39,772 nt of DNA from an uncultured Clostridia bacterium (GTDB lineage Bacteria > Bacillota > Clostridia > Christensenellales > Borkfalkiaceae), in NCBI GenBank assembly GCA_947589235.1, contig CANQAX010000006.1, positions 1 to 39,772 of the forward strand, given 5' to 3'. Positions 1-7,980 of this stretch are shown one piece after another (the first letter of the stretch is position 1; every line of letters starts with the position of its first letter). A program made the translations under genes and the position numbers. A model generated the notes under the pieces. The model worked only from the letters and a program-made list of their open reading frames with translations. It did not search any database and was not told the DNA's origin.

Positions 1-254
1 GCATCAAGCTGTGCTTCGAGAAAGAGGGCGTGTTCGTGGATATCTCCGTCATCGCGCACTACGGCTACAGCGTTCCCCAGCTCGCGTACCGCATCCAGCA
101 GAACATCAAGCAGATGGTCGAATCGATGACGAAATACAAGATCGCCAATGTGGACGTTCACGTCCAGAGCGTCGTGTTCCCCGAGCAGAAGGCGGAGGAG
201 ACTTCCGAATCGCCCGAAGCGCCCGCAGAGGAATCCGAAAAGAAGAACAACTGA
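1..254 (+). CDS. Asp23/Gls24 family envelope stress protein, C-terminal part
   Basis: The reading frame is open from the window edge, so the gene is cut at its 5' end; about 83 C-terminal residues are visible and the stop is TGA at 252-254. The segment with DISVIAHYGYSVPQLAYRIQ followed by VDVHVQSVVF matches the end of the Asp23 (Gls24) domain, a small cytosolic fold linked in Gram-positive bacteria to membrane-associated stress complexes. The last 25 residues are a Glu/Pro/Ala-rich acidic tail ending in KKNN, outside the domain. In Clostridia and Bacilli this family often sits just before nusB, as here (49 bp gap), which supports the call. Its precise role is not known. Confidence 0.85.
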   Translation, partial: IKLCFEKEGVFVDISVIAHYGYSVPQLAYRIQQNIKQMVESMTKYKIANVDVHVQSVVFPEQKAEETSESPEAPAEESEKKNN

Positions 255-303
255 ACAGATTCCCTTCCTTCCCGGAGGGGAATTTCTTGCATGGGAGAAC
301 AGG

Positions 304-696
304 ATGAGAAGCGACGCGAGAGAAGCGGCATTCAAAGTTGTATACGCCGAGCAGTTCACGGGACCTTCGGAGAGGGCATTCCGCACCTCACTGTACCGCA
401 AGGCGAAGCTCGGCGAAGAGGAAAAGGCGTTTGCAGAGGCGCTCATATCGTGCGTGAACGAGCACCGCGACGAGCTCCTTTCCGCCATTTCGGAGCGCGT
501 GAAGCGGTTTGCGGAGTACCGCCTGTACGCCATTGACCGCGCCATTCTTCTCATCGCCGCCGCGGAAATTTTCTACTTCGACGAGATCCCGCCCGTCGTC
601 TCGGTGAGCGAGGCTGCGGGGCTCGCGCGGAAGTACTCCACCGAAAAATCCGCCGATTTCGTCAACGGCGTCTTGGGAGGGATCATCAACCGATGA
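304..696 (+). CDS. nusB: Transcription antitermination factor NusB
   Basis: The 130-residue protein has the usual length of NusB, the all-helical RNA-binding protein that with NusE (S10) binds boxA RNA and promotes antitermination of rRNA transcription. Visible family features are the N-terminal SDAREAAFKVVYAEQF helix, the central LYAIDRAILLIAAAEI helix, and the C-terminal stretch SVSEAAGLARKYSTEKSADF followed by VNGVLGGI. The ATG at 304 was chosen over a longer frame because GGGAGA at 293-298 is well spaced and the family N-terminus begins there. The 3' end overlaps folD by four bases (ATGA), so the two are probably translationally coupled. Confidence 0.93.
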   Translation: MRSDAREAAFKVVYAEQFTGPSERAFRTSLYRKAKLGEEEKAFAEALISCVNEHRDELLSAISERVKRFAEYRLYAIDRAILLIAAAEIFYFDEIPPVVSVSEAAGLARKYSTEKSADFVNGVLGGIINR

Positions 697-1538
697 TACT
701 CGACGGAAAACAGGTCGCCTCGGAGATCCGCGCCGAACTGCGCGAGCGCGCCGAGGCATTCGAGCGGGAGCACGGAAAAAAGATCGGGCTCGCGGTCGTC
801 CTCGCGGGCGACGATCCCGCCTCGCAGGTCTACGTCCGCAACAAGATAAGGGGCTGTGAGGAGGCGGGGATCCGCTCCTTTTCCTATTATCTGCCCGCAG
901 ACGTCTCGCAAGGCGAGGCAAACGGGCTCATTTCGTCGCTCGCCGAAAACGATGACATACACGGGATCCTCGTCCAGCTCCCGCTCCCCTCGGGGCTCGA
1001 CGGCGAGGAGCTTCTGAAGAAGATCCCGCCCGAAAAGGATGTCGACGGGTTCTGTGCCGAAAACATCGGGAAACTCGCGCGGCAGGAAGAGGGCACCGTT
1101 GCCTGCACGCCGCTCGGCGTGATGGAGCTTCTCCGCCGCTACAACATCTCCCCGCGCGGCAAGCGTGCCGTCGTGGTGGGGCGGAGCAACATCGTCGGGC
1201 GCCCGATGGCGCTGCTCCTTCTGAACGCCGATGCCACCGTGACGGTTTGCCATTCGCGCACCGAAAATCTCAAGGAGGAGTGCCTCCGCGCGGACATTCT
1301 CGTCGCGGCGATCGGAAAGCCCAAGTTCATCACCGCGGATATGGTGAAGGAGGGGGCGGTCGTCATCGACGTCGGCATGGACCGCGACGAAAACGGCAAG
1401 CTCTGCGGCGACGTCGACTTCGACGCCGTGAAAAGAAAGGCGTCCTTCATCACGCCCGTCCCCGGCGGGATCGGGCCCATGACCGTCGCGATGCTGCTTT
1501 CCAACACCGTCGCGGCGGCAGAGAGGTCGGTGCGATGA
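693..1538 (+). CDS. folD: Bifunctional methylenetetrahydrofolate dehydrogenase / methenyltetrahydrofolate cyclohydrolase FolD
   Basis: This 281-residue cytosolic enzyme interconverts 5,10-methylene-, 5,10-methenyl- and 10-formyl-tetrahydrofolate using NADP. The sequence shows YVRNK (catalytic Lys near residue 51), the signature QLPLPSGLDGEELLKKIPPE leading to KDVDGF, the Rossmann motif VVVGRSNIVGRPMALLL, and the C-terminal PVPGGIGPMTVAMLLSNT. Length and motif order are normal for the family. It overlaps nusB by four bases and ispA by four bases. In many Firmicutes xseA and xseB (exonuclease VII) lie between folD and the prenyl transferase gene; here that space is absent. Confidence 0.97.
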   Translation: MILDGKQVASEIRAELRERAEAFEREHGKKIGLAVVLAGDDPASQVYVRNKIRGCEEAGIRSFSYYLPADVSQGEANGLISSLAENDDIHGILVQLPLPSGLDGEELLKKIPPEKDVDGFCAENIGKLARQEEGTVACTPLGVMELLRRYNISPRGKRAVVVGRSNIVGRPMALLLLNADATVTVCHSRTENLKEECLRADILVAAIGKPKFITADMVKEGAVVIDVGMDRDENGKLCGDVDFDAVKRKASFITPVPGGIGPMTVAMLLSNTVAAAERSVR

Positions 1539-2401
1539 GCTTTCCTGAACAATACGAAATTTACCGCTCGCAGTTCGAGGAAGAGCTCCAAGCCGAGTGC
1601 GCGGGCTTGAATTTCCACCCGCAGGTTCTCGGCGAGAGCATGCGCTATTCCCTGCTCGTCGGGGGGAAGCGCATCCGTCCCGTCCTCTTCTATGCGGCGC
1701 TTGCCTCGTTCGGCGCCGACTGGAAGGCGGAGCGCGAACTTGCGCTCGCCCTCGAGTGCATTCACACCTATTCCCTCATTCACGACGACCTTCCCGCCAT
1801 GGACAACGACGATTTTCGCCGCGGGAAGCCCTCCAACCACAAAAAATTCGGCGAAGCGAACGCCATTCTCGCGGGGGACGCGCTCCTCTCGCACGCCTGC
1901 GAACTCATGCTCGCGGCGGCGGAAAAGGGCAAATTGCACCTCCGTGCCGCACGGCGGCTCGCCGCAGCTGCGGGGGAACGCGGCATGGTGGCAGGGCAGT
2001 CGGAGGACCTTCTCCTCACGGGCAAACGGGCGGGGGAGAAGGAGCTCTTTTCCATCTATCGCCGCAAGACGGGGGAACTCATCGCGGCGCCCCTCGTCAT
2101 GGCGGCAATTCTCTCGGGGAAGGACGAGGCGCGGGCGGAGCGGCTCGGGTATGACCTCGGCGCGCTCTTCCAACTGACCGATGACATCCTCGACGAGACG
2201 GGCGGCGCCGAACTCGGCAAGACGCGCGGAAAGGACAGAGAGGAAGGAAAGCTCACCTGCCTTTCCGTATTCGGCATGGAGAAATCTCTCCGCCTCGCCG
2301 ACGAGACGGCGCGCCGCTGCGAAAAGACCCTCTCCGAATGGGAAGGGGAAAACTCCTTCCTCACCGAATTGGTCCGAAACATCCGCTCGAGAAACAAATA
2401 G
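1535..2401 (+). CDS. ispA: Polyprenyl synthetase, geranylgeranyl/farnesyl diphosphate synthase type
   Basis: The 288-residue protein is a trans-isoprenyl diphosphate synthase that condenses isopentenyl diphosphate onto allylic diphosphates. The first Asp-rich motif is HDDLPAMDNDDFRRG (D84, D85, D90) and the second is TDDILDE (D216, D217, D220); GGKRIRP near residue 43 binds substrate. Product length (C15 or C20) cannot be read safely from the sequence. The start ATG at 1535 overlaps the folD stop. The neighbour dxs supplies the methylerythritol phosphate pathway, and ispH near 36 kb is the last enzyme of that pathway, so the window holds the first and last steps plus chain extension. Confidence 0.95.
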   Translation: MSFPEQYEIYRSQFEEELQAECAGLNFHPQVLGESMRYSLLVGGKRIRPVLFYAALASFGADWKAERELALALECIHTYSLIHDDLPAMDNDDFRRGKPSNHKKFGEANAILAGDALLSHACELMLAAAEKGKLHLRAARRLAAAAGERGMVAGQSEDLLLTGKRAGEKELFSIYRRKTGELIAAPLVMAAILSGKDEARAERLGYDLGALFQLTDDILDETGGAELGKTRGKDREEGKLTCLSVFGMEKSLRLADETARRCEKTLSEWEGENSFLTELVRNIRSRNK

Positions 2402-2409
2402 GAGCAACC

Positions 2410-4116
2410 ATGCGATCTGTCGGCAGCGCGGAACTGAAATCCGCCTCGATCTCACAATTGAAGGACATCTGCGAGCGCCTGCGCGGCGAAATTTTGCGCA
2501 CCGTCGCCGTCTGCGGGGGACATCTTTCGTCCAATCTCGGCGCGGTGGAGCTCACCGTCGCCATTCACCGCACCTTTTCGCTCCCCAACGACAAGCTTGT
2601 GTTCGACGTCGGGCATCAGTGCTACGCGCACAAGCTCCTCTCGGGGCGGGCGGAAAAGTTCTCCACGCTCCGCAAAGAGGGCGGGCTGTCCGGCTTTCCG
2701 AAGCGCGACGAGAGCGAGTACGACTGCTACGACACGGGTCACGCGGGAACGGCGATCTCGGCGGCGCTCGGGCTCGCGAAGGCGCGCGATTTGCGCGGCG
2801 AGGGGGGGGAAGTCATCGCGCTCGTCGGCGACGGCTCCTTCAACAACGGTCTCATCTACGAGGCGCTCAACTCCCTGCACATTCTCAACACCCGCATTCT
2901 CATCATTCTGAACGACAACGGGATGTCCATCTCCCCGACGGTCGGGGGGACGCACGATATCCTGTCCGAGCTCAAGGAGGGCGGCGAGAACGACGTCCGC
3001 CTCTTCGAGCGGTTCGGGCTCCGTTACCTCGGTCCCTACAACGGAAACGACCTCGACGAGCTCCTTCCCGCAATGGAAGAGGCGAAAGAGCTTCTCAAGA
3101 CGGAGAGCGTCCTTCTGCACGTCAAGACGAGAAAGGGGCAGGGGCATTCCTTCTGCGAGCAGTCGCCGATGGAGACGCACGGCATAAGCCCCGCGGGAAC
3201 AGAGCGGGCAAAGGAGTATTCCGAGGCGCTCGGCGAGGAGCTGTCCCGCCTTGCGGAAACAAACCCGAAGATCGCGGCGGTGACGGCTGCCATGACGGAC
3301 AGTCTCGGGCTCCGAGGCTTCTTCGAGAAGTTCAAGGAGCGCGCATTCGACGTCGGGATCTGCGAGGAACACGCCTGCGTGCTCGCCGCTTCGCTCGCCG
3401 CGGGGGGCATGAAGCCGTACTATGCCATCTATTCGACCTTTTTGCAGCGCGCCTTCGACGAGATCATTCACGACGTCTGCGGGCAGAACCTTCCCGTCAC
3501 CTTCTGCGTGGACAGGGCGGGCATCACGGGCGCCGACGGGGAGACCCATCAGGGCGTGTTCGACCTCTCCTATCTCTCCTTTATCCCGAATCTCACCGTC
3601 GCCATTCCGAAGGACGTGGGGGAATTCCGCGCCATGCTCCGCGCAAGCGAAACATTTGACGGTCCGCTCGCCATCCGATACCCGAAAGAGGGGCGCGACG
3701 GGGCGGTCTTACCCGTTGAAATCGGGAAATTCGAGATTTTACATAGTACTATTTCAGACATAATATTGTTTGCCGCGGGGGAGCGCTGTATCGACCTTGC
3801 GAACGGTATTTTGGCGCGTGCGAAGGAAAACGGCTGCGATTTCACCCTCGTCAACGCGCGCTTTTTGAAGCCGCTCGACGAAAAAATGCTCGCGTCGCGC
3901 TCCGAACGGTTCGTGTTCGTCCTCGAGGACAACGTCCGCGTCGGCGGACTCGGCGACGCCATAGCACGGTTCTACCGCGGTGACGGGCGGGAGATCTTCT
4001 CCTACGGCTACGGCGACGCCTTCATTCCGCACGGGGACATTCCTTCCCTTACCAAAAAGCACGGGCTCGACGCCGACGCAATCTTACGGGAGGTCCTGCG
4101 CTGTGCGCGCCGATAA
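2410..4116 (+). CDS. dxs: 1-deoxy-D-xylulose-5-phosphate synthase
   Basis: DXS joins pyruvate and glyceraldehyde 3-phosphate with thiamine diphosphate, the first step of the MEP isoprenoid route. The 568-residue protein has GGHLSSNLGAVELTVAIH (37-54), DVGHQCYAHKLLSGR, the TPP/Mg site beginning GDG at 140 and ending NDNGMSI, the activating glutamate in CEEHACVLAASLA, and DRAGITGADGETHQGVFDLS. It is about 50 residues shorter than typical DXS, mostly in the linker after the TPP domain. AGGAG at 2400-2404 sets the ATG at 2410. Bases 3739-3768 form an AT-rich island with codons such as ATA, TTA and AGT unlike the rest of the gene, coinciding with a 19-bp repeat found elsewhere in the window (see 3747-3765). 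Confidence 0.95.
   Translation: MRSVGSAELKSASISQLKDICERLRGEILRTVAVCGGHLSSNLGAVELTVAIHRTFSLPNDKLVFDVGHQCYAHKLLSGRAEKFSTLRKEGGLSGFPKRDESEYDCYDTGHAGTAISAALGLAKARDLRGEGGEVIALVGDGSFNNGLIYEALNSLHILNTRILIILNDNGMSISPTVGGTHDILSELKEGGENDVRLFERFGLRYLGPYNGNDLDELLPAMEEAKELLKTESVLLHVKTRKGQGHSFCEQSPMETHGISPAGTERAKEYSEALGEELSRLAETNPKIAAVTAAMTDSLGLRGFFEKFKERAFDVGICEEHACVLAASLAAGGMKPYYAIYSTFLQRAFDEIIHDVCGQNLPVTFCVDRAGITGADGETHQGVFDLSYLSFIPNLTVAIPKDVGEFRAMLRASETFDGPLAIRYPKEGRDGAVLPVEIGKFEILHSTISDIILFAAGERCIDLANGILARAKENGCDFTLVNARFLKPLDEKMLASRSERFVFVLEDNVRVGGLGDAIARFYRGDGREIFSYGYGDAFIPHGDIPSLTKKHGLDADAILREVLRCARR
3747..3765 (+). repeat. 19-bp near-palindromic repeat, copy A (inside dxs)
   Basis: The sequence TACTATTTCAGACATAATA differs at one base from the minus-strand copy C at 19604-19622 and at four of 19 from the B/D type. 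It lies in frame within dxs and encodes part of the HSTISDIILF stretch, which aligns without a length change to other DXS proteins. The base composition is sharply lower in GC than the flanks. Confidence 0.7.
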
Positions 4117-4870
4117 GTTCTTTGCGGCGCGTTACGGCTCGCGGAACAAGGCAAAGGCTGCCCTTCAGGCGGGCGAAATTTCAAAAAACGGGCGAATTCT
4201 GTCCCCGGACGACGACGTCGATTCGGAGGACGGAGTTCTTTTTTTGCGCCGCGAGCTCTTCGTCTCGCTCGGCGGGGACAAGTTGGAGCGGGGGCTGACA
4301 TTCTTCAAGGAGAGCGTCGAGGGTCGAATCATTGCCGACCTCGGGGCGAGCACGGGAGGATTCACCGACTGCCTTCTCCGCCGCGGCGCCCGCAAGGTCT
4401 TTTGCGTCGACGTGGGGGAAAACCAGCTCGCGCCCGCTCTGAAATCCGACCCTCGCGTCGTCATCATGGACCATACGAACGCCCGCTACCTCACGCGCGC
4501 TTCCTTCCCCGAACCCATCGGCGACGTCACAGCGGACTTGAGCTTCATCTCGCTCCGCCTCGTCCTTCCCGCCGTCCGTGACATCTTGGAGGAGGGCGGA
4601 CGTGCGTTCGTGCTCTTCAAGCCGCAATTCGAGTGCGAGGGGAAGGGCCTCGGCAAGAGCGGAATTTTGCCGCGCGGGCTGCATGCGCCCCTTCTCCGCT
4701 CCTTTTACGGCTTTTCTTTGGCGCTCGGGCTCGCGCCTCGTGCCGCCGTTCCCGCTCCCGTGCGCGAGAAGAAGAACGCGGAGTACGTCCTCTTCCTGCA
4801 AAAGGGGGCGGTGCCTGCGGGGGAAGAGGCGTTCCTGTCCATGGCGCTCCGTGGCGGCGAAAAAATTTGA
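4103..4870 (+). CDS. tlyA: TlyA family rRNA (cytidine-2'-O)-methyltransferase
   Basis: TlyA enzymes combine an RNA-binding S4 domain with an FtsJ-like methyltransferase and modify cytidines in 16S and/or 23S rRNA. Here residues 1-60 form the S4 part (VRADKFFAARYGSRNKAKAA, then GEISKNG), and residues 75-250 the methyltransferase with SAM motif DLGASTGGFTD (79-89), VDVGENQLA, and KPQFECEGKGLGKSGIL. The GTG start at 4103 overlaps the end of dxs by 14 bases and has the strong Shine-Dalgarno GGAGGT at 4089-4094. Length is 255 residues, slightly short for the family. In Firmicutes the gene commonly lies between dxs and nadK/argR/recN, as here. Confidence 0.92.
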   Translation: MRADKFFAARYGSRNKAKAALQAGEISKNGRILSPDDDVDSEDGVLFLRRELFVSLGGDKLERGLTFFKESVEGRIIADLGASTGGFTDCLLRRGARKVFCVDVGENQLAPALKSDPRVVIMDHTNARYLTRASFPEPIGDVTADLSFISLRLVLPAVRDILEEGGRAFVLFKPQFECEGKGLGKSGILPRGLHAPLLRSFYGFSLALGLAPRAAVPAPVREKKNAEYVLFLQKGAVPAGEEAFLSMALRGGEKI

Positions 4871-4889
4871 AAATAGTCGATAAAAACAC

Positions 4890-4918
4890 TTGATTTTATA
4901 CAAAAATACGTATATAAT
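4890..4918 (+). promoter_or_regulatory. SigA-type promoter of nadK
   Basis: TTGATT (4890-4895) and TATAAT (4913-4918) are separated by exactly 17 bases. The nadK ATG is at 4929, so a start site 6-8 bases after the -10 box leaves a leader of at most a few bases, and no Shine-Dalgarno sequence is present. Confidence 0.8.
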
Positions 4919-4928
4919 AATTTGCGGC

Positions 4929-5714
4929 ATGAAAATCGGAGTGTATTATAACGCCGAACAGGTCGAAAGGGAAGTGGCGGTCGGGCTTGCGGAGCGCATC
5001 CAAAGCAGCGGCTGCGGCGCCGTCCTCTTTTCCGACGTGAACGAGGTGAAGGGGGTGGACCGTCTCATCGTGCTCGGCGGCGACGGGACCATGCTCCGCG
5101 CCGCAAAGAGGACCTCCGAACTCGGCATTCCGCTCGTCGGGGTCAATTTCGGGCGGCTCGGCTTCCTCACCGAATTCGAGCGAGACGGGGCGGAGGACGC
5201 GGTATCCCTTGCCGTAAACGGAGGCGAGATCGCCGTCCGCTCCATGCTCGAGGTGAATTTGAACGGCGTGACGACGCACTGCCTCAACGAATGCGCCGTC
5301 CTTCACGGCGTTTCGCCCGAACATGCGAACCGCGTTGCGCGGTTTTCCGTCGCCATCGACGGGAGCGGCGCGGGCGAATTCCACGGCGACGGGCTCATCG
5401 TTTGCACGCCGACGGGGTCGACGGCATATTCGCTCTCGGCGGGCGGGAGCATTCTGACGCCCGACTGTTCCGCATTCCTTCTGACGCCCGTCTGCGCCTT
5501 CTCGATGCGGAGCCGACCCATCGTCTTTCCCGATTCGTCCACGCTCACAATCTCCCTCGTCGACAGGAATTTGCTCCTGTACGGCGACGGGGTGTTCCTC
5601 GGCGAGGTGAAGGCGGAGGATGTGCTCACGGTGAAGCGCTCCCCGCGGACGGCGCGCTTCCTCACGCGGAGCAAGGCGGAGTACTTCCGCAGACTGACCG
5701 AAAAAATCAACTGA
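4929..5714 (+). CDS. nadK: NAD kinase
   Basis: The 261-residue enzyme phosphorylates NAD to NADP. Motifs are GGDGTMLRAAK (50-60), NFGRLGFLTEFE, the NE motif in CLNECAVLHG, and the glycine-rich DGLIVCTPTGSTAYSLSAGG. The start ATG at 4929 gives the expected MKIGVYYN beginning; a longer in-frame start at 4890 would place the promoter -35 box inside the coding region and adds residues foreign to the family. The gene begins a new transcription unit after tlyA, and argR follows after 23 bases. Confidence 0.95.
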   Translation: MKIGVYYNAEQVEREVAVGLAERIQSSGCGAVLFSDVNEVKGVDRLIVLGGDGTMLRAAKRTSELGIPLVGVNFGRLGFLTEFERDGAEDAVSLAVNGGEIAVRSMLEVNLNGVTTHCLNECAVLHGVSPEHANRVARFSVAIDGSGAGEFHGDGLIVCTPTGSTAYSLSAGGSILTPDCSAFLLTPVCAFSMRSRPIVFPDSSTLTISLVDRNLLLYGDGVFLGEVKAEDVLTVKRSPRTARFLTRSKAEYFRRLTEKIN

Positions 5715-5737
5715 ACATAGATAGGTAGGAATTTTCC

Positions 5738-6193
5738 ATGTTGAGAAATGCAAGACACAACAAGATCCTCGAGATCATCGGGGAAATGGAGATCGAGACG
5801 CAGGAGGAGCTGTGCGAACAACTCGCACGCCAGAACTTCGCGGTGACGCAGGCGACCGTCTCGAGGGACATCAAGGAGCTGCACCTCTTCAAGGTTAAGG
5901 GGACGACCAAGCGGTTCCGCTACGCCTTCATCACCGAGAACGAGAGCGGAATCTCCGAAAAGATGCGCTCCCTCTTTCAGGCGTGCGTGCTCGACATCCG
6001 CCCCGTCGGCAACCTCATCGTCATCAAGACGCTGAACGGCAACGGCGGAAACGCGGGCGTCGTCGTGGACCGTCTCGAATACCGCGAAGTCATCGGCTGT
6101 ATCTCGGGGGACGACACGGTGCTCCTCGTCTGCGAATCGGCAGAGAGCACCCGCAGCGTGTGCGACCGCCTGAATGCCATCGTGAAGGGCTGA
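5738..6193 (+). CDS. argR: Arginine repressor ArgR
   Basis: ArgR is a hexameric regulator that senses arginine and controls arginine synthesis and catabolism. The 151-residue protein has the winged-helix N-terminal domain with TQATVSRDIKELHLFKVKG (DNA recognition) and the C-terminal oligomerisation/arginine-binding domain ending GCISGDDTVLLVCESAE. The Shine-Dalgarno-like AGGTAGGA lies at 5723-5730. It sits between nadK and recN, the common Firmicute arrangement; no arginine biosynthesis gene is in the window, so its targets are elsewhere. Confidence 0.95.
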   Translation: MLRNARHNKILEIIGEMEIETQEELCEQLARQNFAVTQATVSRDIKELHLFKVKGTTKRFRYAFITENESGISEKMRSLFQACVLDIRPVGNLIVIKTLNGNGGNAGVVVDRLEYREVIGCISGDDTVLLVCESAESTRSVCDRLNAIVKG

Positions 6194-6194
6194 T

Positions 6195-7889
6195 ATGCTC
6201 AAGACGCTCACCATCGAGAACGTCGCCCTCATCGACCGCGCGGAACTCGACTTTTCCGCGGGGCTCAACGTCCTTTCGGGCGAGACGGGCGCGGGCAAGT
6301 CGGTCATTCTCGACTGTATCGACTTTGTCCTCGGCGCCAAGGCGGACAAGAGCATGATCCGCTACGGGGCGCCTTTTTCTTCCGTCTCCGCCGTGTTCGA
6401 CTGCAAGGGCGAACGGCTCGCCGCCGTCCTCGAAGAGCTCGACATCGCCGCGGAGGACGAGCTCGTCATCTCCCGCAAACTCACCTCGGACGGCAGGGGA
6501 ACGCTCCGCGTCAACGGAACGCCCGTCACCGTCGCCATGCTTCGGCGCATTACCTCGCTCCTTGTGGACGTCCACGGGCAGAGCGAGCATTTCTTTTTAT
6601 TGAAGGAGAGCAACCAGCTCCTGCTCCTCGACTCGGTCGCGGGCGAGGAGGGAAAGCGGTGCCTTGCCGCCGGCCGCACCCATCTTTCGGAAAGGAGAAG
6701 GCTCCTTGCCGAGCTCGAAGCGCTCGGGGGAGACAGGGGGGAACTCGAGCGCCGCCTCGACATTCTCAAATTCCAGATCGACGAGATCGAGCGGGCGAAC
6801 ATCTCCGAGGGGGAAAAGGACAGGCTCCTTGCCCTTCGCGATGCATACCGCAATTCGGAAAAGATCATCGCGGGGCTCTCTGCCGCCCGCGACAGCATTC
6901 TCTCGGACGGCGCCGCCGCGGACGCGCTCCGCACGGCTTCCCGCTCCCTCCGCTCCATTGCCAAGTATTCCGACGCATATTCGGAGCTCGCCGAGCGCAT
7001 CGAAAACGCCGCCGCGGAGATCGAGGACGCGGGCGATTCCGCCGAGCGCGCCATCGACGAACTCGATGTGGACGAGAGGGAAGCCGAGCGCGCGGAGACC
7101 CGCCTCGAGGAGATCAAGCTCCTCGAGCGAAAATACGGCGGCTCGGAGGGCGCAATCCTCGCCTTCCTCGAGAAAGCGAAGTCGGAGTACGACTATCTCT
7201 CCATGAGCGGGGAGCGCCGCGAGAAGCTCAAGGAAGAGCTCGAAGGCACGGACGAGCGGCTGTATGCGGCATGCGTCGCCCTCACCGAGGTGCGAAAAAG
7301 CGCCGCGGAGGGGTTCACCCGCCGCGTGACGGAGGAACTCCGCACCCTCGATATCCCCAAGGCGCGCTTCGAGATCGAATTCGGCACCTACTCGCGGGAC
7401 GATTTGCCCGCGGCGAACAGCGAGGGGCTCGGCACCGTCCGTTTCCTCTTCTCCGCCAACGCGGGGGAGCCCCTGAAGGAGCTCGGCAAGATCATCAGCG
7501 GCGGCGAAATGAGCCGCTTCATGCTCGCGGTCAAGGCACAGCTCACAGCCCTCGGCGGCATCGGGACGTACGTATTCGACGAGATTGACGCTGGGATCGG
7601 CGGAAGGACGGCGCGCGTCGTCGGCGAAAAGTTCTGCAAGATCTCGCAGTCGGTGCAGATTATCGCGGTCTCGCACCTCGCGCGGATCGCCTCGCTCGCC
7701 GACCGGGAGTTCTACATCGAAAAGGAAGAAACGGAAGGTAGGGCGGTCACGCGGATCAAAGCGCTTCGGGAAGAGGAGAGAAAATATGAAATTGCGCGGC
7801 TCCTCGGAGGCGACCCCGAGAGCGACAGCGCCAAGAGCCATGCGGAGGAGCTCTTAAATTCCGCCGCGGAATACAAAAAGTCCCTGTAA
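6195..7889 (+). CDS. recN: DNA repair ATPase RecN
   Basis: RecN is an SMC-like ATPase acting early at double-strand breaks. The 564-residue protein has Walker A GETGAGKS (29-36), long coiled-coil arms roughly 150-370 rich in Glu/Arg/Ala, the ABC signature ISGGEMSRFMLAVKA, and Walker B region YVFDEIDAGIGG. The start is one base after the argR stop with GAAGGG just before it. The last 21 bases, including the TAA, are duplicated exactly right after the stop (7890-7910), so the duplicate is not translated. No separate LexA-box promoter is visible before recN, which appears to be co-transcribed with argR. Confidence 0.96.
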   Translation: MLKTLTIENVALIDRAELDFSAGLNVLSGETGAGKSVILDCIDFVLGAKADKSMIRYGAPFSSVSAVFDCKGERLAAVLEELDIAAEDELVISRKLTSDGRGTLRVNGTPVTVAMLRRITSLLVDVHGQSEHFFLLKESNQLLLLDSVAGEEGKRCLAAGRTHLSERRRLLAELEALGGDRGELERRLDILKFQIDEIERANISEGEKDRLLALRDAYRNSEKIIAGLSAARDSILSDGAAADALRTASRSLRSIAKYSDAYSELAERIENAAAEIEDAGDSAERAIDELDVDEREAERAETRLEEIKLLERKYGGSEGAILAFLEKAKSEYDYLSMSGERREKLKEELEGTDERLYAACVALTEVRKSAAEGFTRRVTEELRTLDIPKARFEIEFGTYSRDDLPAANSEGLGTVRFLFSANAGEPLKELGKIISGGEMSRFMLAVKAQLTALGGIGTYVFDEIDAGIGGRTARVVGEKFCKISQSVQIIAVSHLARIASLADREFYIEKEETEGRAVTRIKALREEERKYEIARLLGGDPESDSAKSHAEELLNSAAEYKKSL

Positions 7890-7910
7890 GAATACAAAAA
7901 GTCCCTGTAA
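7869..7910 (+). repeat. Perfect 21-bp tandem duplication at the end of recN
   Basis: The 21-mer from 7869 to 7889, which ends with the recN stop codon, is repeated base for base at 7890-7910. The second copy is preceded by the stop codon and is outside the coding sequence. A slip during replication is the simplest origin. Confidence 0.95.
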
Positions 7911-7918
7911 GGCAGGGC

Positions 7919-7948
7919 GAATAATCGAAGAGCGGCTTGCGCAAATTA
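7919..7948 (+). promoter_or_regulatory. Candidate forespore (SigG-type) promoter of spoIVB
   Basis: GAATA (7919-7923) fits the Bacillus SigG/SigF -35 consensus GHATR fully, and CAAATTA (7942-7948), 18 bases on, matches six of seven positions of the SigG -10 consensus CATNHTA. Spacing and position fit a start near 7955. spoIVB is a SigG-dependent gene in Bacillus subtilis. Confidence 0.55.
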
Positions 7949-7980
7949 ACTTCGGCAAAACGGAGGTCCTATGCGCAAGC
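7935..7980 (+). repeat. Inverted repeat enclosing the spoIVB ribosome binding site and start
   Basis: GCTTGCGCA at 7935-7943 is the exact reverse complement of TGCGCAAGC at 7972-7980. The loop of 28 bases holds GGAGGT (7962-7967), and the 3' arm covers the start codon. If transcription starts near 7955 as proposed, the 5' arm is not in that mRNA, so folding would matter only for read-through from recN. Confidence 0.5.

Noticed and set aside
1139..2455. Long minus-strand open frame opposite folD-ispA
   Set aside because: It is a shadow of GC-rich coding sequence; it matches no family I recognise, while the plus strand has complete conserved genes.
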